Source: Paramagnetospirillum marisnigri (GTDB lineage: Bacteria; Pseudomonadota; Alphaproteobacteria; Rhodospirillales; Magnetospirillaceae). Taken from it: a stretch of DNA of 64,000 nt. The DNA lies in assembly GCF_001650715.1 (NCBI RefSeq), contig NZ_LWQT01000088.1, positions 205,875-269,874 of the forward strand, written 5' to 3'. Position numbers and translations under genes: made by a program. Numbering within the stretch: the first letter of the stretch is position 1; each line of letters opens with the position of its first letter. The notes beneath the pieces are model-generated. The model was not told where the DNA came from. It saw nothing but the letters and a program-made list of their open reading frames with translations, and did no database searches. This document shows positions 18,420 to 26,700 of this stretch, piece after piece.

Positions 18420-18857
18420 TCAAGGGGCGAGCAGGACGCCTTCAGGCGATTCGCTGCCGGTGCGATAGCGGAAGCTGCCCTCGCCCATGGCGATCAGGCG
18501 GCCGTCCTCGTCCAGAATCTCGGCCGAGCAGAACACGATTTTGCTGCCGCCCGCCTTCTTGTGACCGATGGCGCGAAGGGTGCCGTGACGGGCCTGGCCG
18601 GTGAAGCTGCAGGTCAGTTGCAGCGTCACTACCCGTCTTACCCGTCCGGGATGGGGACAGAAGGTGGCGGCGAAGCCGCAGGAGGTGTCGATCAGGGTGG
18701 CCAGGACGCCGCCATGCACCAGACCGGCCCGGTTGCAGTGGCGCCGCTCGATGCTCAGCTCCAGCACCGCCCGGTCCTGGGACCATTCGCTCAGATGGTA
18801 GTCCAGCAGTTCCTGGAAACCTGACTTCGGTTCGCCATCCAGCAGGTCGCGGCTCAT
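18420..18857 (-). CDS. PaaI-like hotdog-fold thioesterase
   Basis: 145 residues from the ATG at 18857, which overlaps the iclR stop as ATGA and has GGGAGG upstream; a longer frame to 18965 would bury it in iclR. The family core is clear: [20 protein letters not shown], with HGG the characteristic motif followed by the catalytic acidic residue, and the closing strands [18 protein letters not shown] and [19 protein letters not shown]. It hydrolyses short or aromatic acyl-CoA esters in the cytoplasm. Coupling to an IclR regulator suggests a small catabolic unit; the substrate is not evident. Confidence 0.87.
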   Translation of the reverse strand: MSRDLLDGEPKSGFQELLDYHLSEWSQDRAVLELSIERRHCNRAGLVHGGVLATLIDTSCGFAATFCPHPGRVRRVVTLQLTCSFTGQARHGTLRAIGHKKAGGSKIVFCSAEILDEDGRLIAMGEGSFRYRTGSESPEGVLLAP

Positions 18858-19654
18858 TTCAATCCTCCCAGCGCCAGCTCGATCCTTCGCGCCACCGACA
18901 CCAGCCGAGGCCCCAGGTCCTGTTCCAGGCGCTGGCGCGGCAGCAGGAAAGCGGCGCCACCACAATTCAGCGCCATCACCTCGCCGGTGGCGGGGTGGGT
19001 CACCGGCACGCCCACGGCGTGGACATCGCCGTGCCAGTCGCCCAGGGACAGGACGAAGCCGTGTTGGCCCAGGTCGAGGACCGCCTGGTCGATGCCTGTG
19101 GCCATGGTGGTCCAGCCGTTGCCGTGGCGACGGCGAAGCTCGTCCAGGATGGGGGCGCGGCTCGCCTGGGGCAGGGCGGCGAGATAGGCGCGGCCCATGG
19201 CCGATGTGGCCACCGGCAGACGCGAGCCCACCGACAGGCCGATGGTGAGCGCCCCCTTGCCCCGGCAGCTTTCCACATAGATCATGGCGTCGCGGTCGAA
19301 ACTGCCCAGCGACACCGCCACATCGGAATAATCCGCCAGATCCTGCATCAGCGGCCGCGCCACCTGGCGGATATCCATGGCCGCCAGGGCGGTATAGCCC
19401 AGGGACAGGGCCCCACTGCCCAGCTTGTACTTGCCCAGGCGCTCCAGGTAGTCGAGATAGCCCAGCCGGGTCAGGGTATGGGTCAGGCGCGACACCGTCG
19501 GCTTGGGCAGGCCGGTGCGCTGCGCGATGTCCTGGTTGCCCAGCACGAAGTCCTCGGCCCGGAAACAGCGCAGCACGTCGAGGCCACGGGCCAGGGCGAC
19601 CACGAAACGGCGGTCCTGGGCGAGTTCATCGCGGTGGCGCGGGGCATCGGTCAT
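18854..19654 (-). CDS. IclR-family transcriptional regulator
   Basis: 266 residues from the probable ATG at 19654 (MTDAPRHRDELAQDRRF); the frame stays open to 19720 but without family similarity. The N-terminal winged HTH contains ALARGLDVLRCF and TGLPKPTVSRLTHTLTRLGY. The C-terminal IclR effector domain has GLSVGSRLPVATSAMGRAYLA and GDVHAVGVPV. The order matches the standard 250-270 aa family. It is translationally coupled to the thioesterase gene and probably controls its own small operon in response to an aromatic or short organic acid. Confidence 0.9.
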   Translation of the reverse strand: MTDAPRHRDELAQDRRFVVALARGLDVLRCFRAEDFVLGNQDIAQRTGLPKPTVSRLTHTLTRLGYLDYLERLGKYKLGSGALSLGYTALAAMDIRQVARPLMQDLADYSDVAVSLGSFDRDAMIYVESCRGKGALTIGLSVGSRLPVATSAMGRAYLAALPQASRAPILDELRRRHGNGWTTMATGIDQAVLDLGQHGFVLSLGDWHGDVHAVGVPVTHPATGEVMALNCGGAAFLLPRQRLEQDLGPRLVSVARRIELALGGLK

Positions 19655-19873
19655 GGCGGTGTCTGGCGAACAGGGGAGGGGGAGGCGACCTAACCATGGC
19701 GAGGCTCGGCCTGTCAACAAGACGCGGAACCGAGTTCCGCCAGTCGGAATTGCCAGCCATGCAGGGCAGGAGCGCGTTTTTTCCGGGGCGGGGCTGCTTT
19801 GCGTGGGGCTGGCGGGCGACGGCCACCGGGAGTATCATCACGGATATGGGGCGGCATCCCATGGGAGAGCGCC

Positions 19874-20578
19874 ATGACAACCAATATCCTGACAGTCATC
19901 TCCGCCTTGGCCGAAGTGGCGACCGTGCCACGCCAGGGTGAGCATCTTCACCCTCGTCAACCGGTCATCACCCTGTCGCGCGACTTCGGTTCGGGCGGTG
20001 ACGTGATCGCCACCCGCCTGTGCCAGCGCCTCGACTTGCCTTTGTATGACGAGGATCTTCTGCGTCAGGTGGCGGCGCGTCTCCAGGACGACCCGGCCAT
20101 CGTCCGCCTGCTGGACGAAGGCTTTGGCCGCGCCAAGGACATGTGGCTCTACCGCCTGTTCTCGGGCAAGGACATCAGCCCCGATGCCTATCGCGACACC
20201 CTGGTCAAGGTGGTGATGAGCCTGGGCCGCCTGGGCGGCCTGATCGTCGGCCGTGGCGCCCATGTGATCCTGGCCGAGGAATGCGCGCTTCGTGTCCGCA
20301 TCGCCGGAACGCCCGAGGTCTGCGCCCACCGCATGGCGGCGTCGGGACACGGCCGCGAGGCCGACCTGCTGGCCCATGCCCGCGAGGTCAACCACCGTCG
20401 CGGCAAGTTCGTGTGGGAAGTGTTCCATTCCCGCCTGTCCGACGCCAGCCAGTTCGACATCACGGTCAATACCGACCGCATGGAGGACTTCGAGGACGTG
20501 GTCGACATGATCGTCATCATGGCCAAGGCGGTCCATAGCGGCCGGGTGCTGCGCGGCGACCTGAAGAAGGTTGCCTGA
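19874..20578 (+). CDS. Cytidylate kinase-like family protein
   Basis: 234 residues from the ATG at 19874 (GGGAGAG upstream); the open frame upstream to 19799 lacks family features. The P-loop-like start is ITLSRDFGSGGDVIATRLCQRL, the GSGG form typical of the cytidylate-kinase-like family (PF13189) rather than a canonical GxxxxGKS. It is followed by LPLYDEDLLRQVAARL and GRGAHVILAEECALRVRIAG. In true CMP kinases these parts bind ATP and CMP, but the real substrate of this family is not established. It stands alone between the iclR operon and a terminator, divergent from iclR. Confidence 0.8.
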   Translation: MTTNILTVISALAEVATVPRQGEHLHPRQPVITLSRDFGSGGDVIATRLCQRLDLPLYDEDLLRQVAARLQDDPAIVRLLDEGFGRAKDMWLYRLFSGKDISPDAYRDTLVKVVMSLGRLGGLIVGRGAHVILAEECALRVRIAGTPEVCAHRMAASGHGREADLLAHAREVNHRRGKFVWEVFHSRLSDASQFDITVNTDRMEDFEDVVDMIVIMAKAVHSGRVLRGDLKKVA

Positions 20579-20587
20579 TCCGGACGA

Positions 20588-20613
20588 GAAGGGGCGGTTC
20601 GCCGCCCCTTTCT
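20588..20613 (+). terminator. Rho-independent terminator after the cytidylate-kinase-like gene
   Basis: An inverted repeat AAGGGGCGG-TTCG-CCGCCCCTT lies 10 bp past the stop, with a TTCG tetraloop and a short pyrimidine/T run (TTTCTC). This is a typical stable GC stem. Confidence 0.75.
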
Positions 20614-20650
20614 CAGTATGATACCGCGCGGCGGGTGATCCGAGGCGTCA

Positions 20651-20756
20651 TGTCATCCCGAGCGACAGCGAGGGACCTCATCCTGGAACGACTTTTCCGG
20701 CCTGAAACCGGCATTCCAGGCGGAGATCCCTCCTTCCGGTGGTCGTCGGGATGACA
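20651..20756 (-). repeat. 106-bp MITE-like palindromic element, copy B (inverted relative to copy A)
   Basis: It has the same 11-bp ends (TGTCATCCCGA / TCGGGATGACA) and same 106-bp length as the element at 17213. Its reverse complement differs from copy A at only a few bases in the central loop (GAATGCCGG versus GAGTGCTGG; TCAGGCC versus TCAAGCC). It lies between the terminator and the stop of giant gene 2. Confidence 0.85.
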
Positions 20757-20783
20757 GGTCGTTTCATACGTCTGCCGCTGGTG

Positions 20784-23700
20784 TCAAACCGCCAGATGGA
20801 AGGCGGTATTGTCCAGCGCCGAGGTGTTGACGCCGCTCAAAGTGGCGACCTGATGGGAATTGGCGGTGGTGGCCGCTTCCATGGCGGTGGTGTGCCACAG
20901 TTCCACCGACCCGCCATTATCGATGGCGATGATGCCGCTGCCAGTATTGCCGCCGCCGTAATCCACCGATGACGCCGACATGGCGGTGGCGCTCTCGGCG
21001 TAGTCGGATGCCGACAAGGTCCCCGAACTGCCGAACGAGAACTGGGCATCGGACAGGCCGATGCTGTCGCTGCCGGTGCCGTAATCGGTAACGGTGGTGA
21101 CGCCGCCGCTGGCATGCATCATGAACAGGTCGTCGCCCAAGCCGCCGGTTACCATATTGGAGCCCGATCCGGCGATGACGGTGTCGTTGCCCGATCCGGC
21201 GTTGATGCTTTCCGAACCGGTGCCGCCGGTGATGGTATCGGCGTGGCTCGATCCGTTCAGATAGGTGAAATTGCTGAAGCTGTCGGTGGAACCACCGCCA
21301 TCGGTGGCGGTGCCGCTGGTCAGGTTGACCGTCACCCCCGCGTCGTCGCGGGAGTAGTCCAGTGTATTGGTGCCCGCGCCGCCGTTCAGGGTGTCGGCGC
21401 CGCCCATGCCATAGATCACATCGTTATTGGTGCCGCCGGTAATGATGTCGGCAAAATCCGAGCCGATGGCACCGCGGATATAGGTCAGGCTGTCGGTATA
21501 AGCGCCGTGGGTTGCGGTTCCGGCTCCCAGATCGACGGTGACGCCAGCCAACTGGTCGGCGTAGGAGGCGGTGCTGAAGCCGCCGGTACCGTCCAGGGTA
21601 TTGTTGCCATCGCCACCCGTAAACGAATTGAAGCCGGCGCCGCCAATCAGGGTGTCGTCGCCGCTGCCGCCGCGCACCGCGTCGATGTCGAACAGGTTAA
21701 TGGTGGTGCCTGAAATGGTGGCGGTTCCATTGGACAGGTCGGCGACCACGGCGGTGGCGGCATGGCGGAAATCCGCCGTGTCGGTTCCGGTGGCGCCACC
21801 ATCCATATCGACGACGCCCGAGATCCACAGCAAGGTGTCGTCGCCGGTATTGCCGGTCAGGGTGGTGTCTCCCGCCTGGCCGACCACCATGTAGCCGACC
21901 CCGGCCGAACTGGCGCCCCCGGCGGCCACCACATGCTGAAGTTGACTTCCCTCGCCAATGGTGATGTCGGCGGCGCCCTGGACGGTGACGGTGCTGCCGC
22001 CCTGCATGGTCATGGCCAGATTGGTGCCGGACCAGGCCATGTCGCGAATGACCGATTCGGCGCCACGGCCGGTGATGGCCATGGTCAAGGCGGTGGTGGT
22101 ATTGGTCGAGGCATCGATCACCAGGTCACTGCCGGGAAGTTCCGCAAGGCTGAAGGTATCGTTGCCGGCGCCAGCAATGACGGTGGTCACCGTGCCACCG
22201 CCGAAGGCGATGCTGTCGTCGTGGTCGGTGGCTTCGAGCACCTCCACATTGGTGATCTGGTCGACACCGCTGCTGCCGTGATCGACCAGGGTGATGGTGC
22301 CGCTCTGGGTGACCGTGATGCCGGTGGCGGCGGTGATATAGCTGGCCGTATCGAAATCGGCGCCACCATCGATGACGAGGTTGCCGTTGCCGATCGCGAT
22401 ACTGTCATTGCCCGCGCCGCCGGTGACCGTGGTGATCCAGTTGCTGGTGGCCGAGCCGCTGATGGCCAGGATGTCGGCTCCGGCGCCCAGATCCACGGTG
22501 CCCACCCCCGAGGCCACCGCCAGGGTGTCATCCAGGGCGGTGCCCGCCAGGGTCAGGGGTTCGGTGGCGAAGCCATTGGCGTCGAAGCGGCGGGAATAGA
22601 TGCCGAGCAGGTCGCCGTCCTGGCCGTTGGACTGCCAGGTGACCACGAAACCGCCATCGGGTAAGGCGGAAATGGCGGGCGATTCCTGGTTGCCCGAGGT
22701 GGTGGAGTTGACCAGCTGCTCGGTGCCGAGGGCGTTGCCGCTGGCATCGAAGACCCGGGCGACCACGGCATTGCCCGAACCATCCTGGGTGGAATCCTGC
22801 CAGACCACGGCGAAGCCGCCGCCTTCCAGGGCCGTCACCTGGGGCGACTGCTGATCCCCGGCGGTGGTGGTGTTGATGGTGAACTGGCTGCCCTGGGCGG
22901 TGCCGCTGGCGTCGTAGACCCGGCCGCAGACGGCATTGCTGGCATCCACATTGGCCGAGGTCCACACCACCACGAAGCCGCCATTGTCCAGCGCCGCCAC
23001 CGAGGGAGAGATCTGATCGCCGGTGACCATGGAGGGAATCTCGAACTCGTCGCCGAGGAAGGTGCCGGAACTGGTCATCAGGCGGCCCATCACCGCCCGG
23101 CTGCTGTCGCCGGTGTCCTGGGTATCCGAGCGCCAGACGATGACAACGTTGCCATTGACCAGTTGGACGGCATCGGACTCACTTTGGTGCTGGTTGGTGT
23201 ACTGGTTGACCTGGACGTCCGAAGCGGTGGTCGCCGTGTTGGGCGCGGTGAAGATACGGACTCTCACTCCCGAATAATTGGCGTCGTCCACATTATAGGT
23301 GAACAGCATATTGCCGTCGGCGAGAACCAGCGCCTTGCCGTCGCTCTGGTCGCCGCTGGTGGTGTAATTGACGATGAATTCGGAACTGTCCGGGCTGCCG
23401 GTGGAATCGAATTTGCGGGCGATGACGCCGCCATAGCTGCCGTCCTGGCCCGCGCCCCCAGAGCCCCATTGCAGCCATGTGGCGACGAAGCCGCCATCGG
23501 CGGTGGCGGCCAGGGTGACGTCGGACTCCTCGCCGCCGACAGTGGAGTTCAGGCGGAACTCCGTGCCGCGCGGATTACCGTTGGCCTCGAAGATCTGGCC
23601 ATAGACGCCCCAACTGTCGCCGTCCTGGCCGTTGGACTGCCAGGCGATGACATAGCCGCCATCGCTCAGGGTCGTGATCTTGGGAGCCTTCTGGTCCAGC

Positions 23701-26700
23701 GTGGCATAGGTGTTGACCAGGGTCTCGGCATTGGCCGAGCCGCCCGATACCGTCAGGTCCCGATCGCCGAAGCGCAGGGTCTCGATACCCTTGAGCGAGT
23801 CGGTGCCGTTGGTGCCGACCAGATCGGCCACGGCGATGGCGCCGTTGGAGGCCAGGAAGGCATGGTCGGCGGCGTTGCCGCCGAATACCGCCACATCGGC
23901 GCCGCTGCCGCCGATCATGGTGTCGTTGCCCGTGCCGCCGATGAAGCTGTTGCCCTGGTTGTTGCCGATGAAGGTGAGGTTGAGGCCGGTATAGGCGGGA
24001 TTCGCGGCCACGTCGTCGGCGGCCTGCAGCACGATGCTCTCGATATAGCTGGTCGACACGCCGCTGATGTCGAGCGTGCCGCCCTGGGTCTGGTAGTAGA
24101 AGATGGCGGCGTCGTTGTCGCCGCTGGCGGCGTCGCCATCCACGATCATGGCGGCGCCCGGCGCGCTGATATCGTCGAAGGCCACGGAATCGGCCACGCC
24201 CGCGCCGAGCGAGATGGTCTGGATCGAGGTCAGCGAAATGCCGGTCAGGTCGAGATGGCTGCCGCTGTCGGTCAGGGCGATGGTGTCGGTCCCGGCGCCG
24301 CCGACGATGGAGGTGAATTGCTGCGGATCGGCGCCGCCGCCCAGGATGGCGGTATTGCCGCTGGCCGACATCACGATCTTCTCGATGCCGCTGATGGTCC
24401 CCGCCGCCAGGTCCACCGTGCCGGTGGTGCCGAGCGACAGGATGTCCACATTGCCCGGATCATTGCCGGTATCGGTGATGCTGTCCCCGGCAGCGAAGGT
24501 CGAGGGGGCCACCGCATAGGTGTTGGAGCCGTCGCCGCCGTCCATGGTGTCCACCCCACCCGTGGCGGTCAGGGTATTGTCCAGGACGCTGACCTGGATG
24601 GTCTGGGTCAGGGCGGTGGTGTGGAAAATGCCGTCGCTCAGGGTCAGCGATACCTCCCGGTCGTCGGAACTCATGGCCGGGTTGGTATTGGCATAGGTGA
24701 TCGATGTCACCGCCGTCTGGTAGTTGGCCAGGGTAGCGGCGCCGGACAGGGTCAGCACGCCGGTGGTGCCGTTATAGCTGCCGGTGATGCCATTCTGATC
24801 CGTGAAGGCGAGAACATCGCCGGACTGGAAATTGGTCAGGCTGATGGTGGCCGAGGCCAGACTGGCGCTGTCGGCGTCGGTGACCGACAGGCCCGTGAAC
24901 AGCGGTGTCGCCGCGCCGTTCTCGGTATAGCTGGGACCGGTCAGCATGGTGTTGAGGTAGAACTTAGTATTGGCGCCGTTATTGCTGAGATCGACGAAAT
25001 CCACGTCGCCGTCCTTGTCGAAATCGGCGGCCAGGATGTCGGTGTTATAGCTGGTGTCCAGGGTATCGCCGTGCATGACGAAGGTGCCGTCGCCATTACC
25101 CAGGAGAATTTCGTCATTGCCCTCGGTGGCCAGGATGATGTCCAGGTTGCCGTCATTGTTGACGTCGGCCACGGCACCGCCCGAGCGGATGGTCTGGTTG
25201 CCGCTGCTGGCGCCATAGCCCGCCGCCTGCTTGGTCAGGGCGCCAGTGCCGTCGTTGAGATAGACCATGCTCTCGGTATAGCGATTGGCCAGGAAGACGT
25301 CGGTGTCGCCGTCATTGTCGAAGTCGCCCACATGCACTTCCAGCGTCGAGCCCACATCGCCGGGGACCGCGATGCCGTTGACGTTCAGGCTTTGGCTCAG
25401 GGAGAAGGTTCCGCTGGCGGTGCCGTCATTCATGTAGACCTGGGCGGCGCCGCCCCAGTTGCCCACCACGATATCCTTGTCGCCGTCGCCGTCGAGATCG
25501 GTGAAGGTGGCTGAAGTGGCTCCCGATGCGGTCAGGGTGCTTCCGGCGGTTAGAACGGCGCCAGCCCCGCCCAGGTGGAGTTCATGGGCATAGCCGGTGC
25601 TGCGCAGCACCAGGATGTCGTCATAGCCGTCATTGTTGACGTCGCCCACGGCGGCATAGGGGGCATAGGTCCGCGCGATGGTGTTCGCGGTGGCGGTGAA
25701 GGTTCCCGACCCATTGTTGGTCAGGATGGTATCCACCTCCGAGGTGGTATTGATGGTCAGGATGTCCTGGTCGCCGTCGCCATCGAAATCACCGACGGTG
25801 TAGCGGCCGGTATGGGCCGAGACGGTGGAATAGGAAAAGCCGCTGGGGCCGAAGCCGCTGCCGTTGTTCAGCCCCAGCACCATGCCGGAGACCGAATTGG
25901 TGAACATGATGTCGGTCAGGCCGTCACCGTTGAAGTCGGCGGCGAAGCCCGTCGAGTCCGACGAGGACGGGGCCTGGACATGGGTTCCCATCAGCGACGG
26001 CGCGAAGGTGCCGGTCAGATGGGCCACGGGGGCGATGGAGGAAACCGTGATATCGCCGTCGCTGAACCGCAAGGTCTCGATACCGGTCAGGGTATCGGTG
26101 CCGTCGGTACCGCTCAACGCGGTGATCGTCAGGGTGCCGGAACTGGAGATGACGGAATAGTTGGCGGCATTGCCCGAGAATATGGCGATATCGGTTCCCA
26201 TTCCGCCGATCACGCTGTCGTTGCCGTCGCCGCCGGTCAGGGTGTCACCGCCGAGACCGCCGTCCAGGGTATCGCGGCCCGCCCCACCCACCAGGGTGTC
26301 GGTGCCTGCGGTGCCGAGAATCTCGAAATCCAGGTCGGCGGCGTTGATGTCGGTGGCGCTGCCGATCACATAGTCGCTCGTGGCGTTGATGTTGGCGGTC
26401 CCGCCGGTCACGTAGATATAGAAGGCATCATCCAAGGTGGAATAGAAGCCCTCGCCCGCCAGCACTCCGCCACTGGAAATGGCCGTCTGTCCGGCATTGT
26501 AGCTCCCCACCACGGAAAACCCCGACACATCCACATGGGTTCCGGTCAGGGATATCCGCAGATGATCGGTGCCGGTGACAAAATCCATGAGCTTGTCACG
26601 GTCGCCCATCGCATCGAGGGACTGGGACGGCGAGGTATAGATGAAGATGTCGGAACCACTGCCGCCGGTCAGGGTATCGCCGCCGACTCCGCCCGTGATG

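Noticed and set aside
17213..20756. Composite transposon
   Set aside because: The flanking 106-bp elements encode no transposase and none lies between them. At most they are non-autonomous or REP-type repeats.
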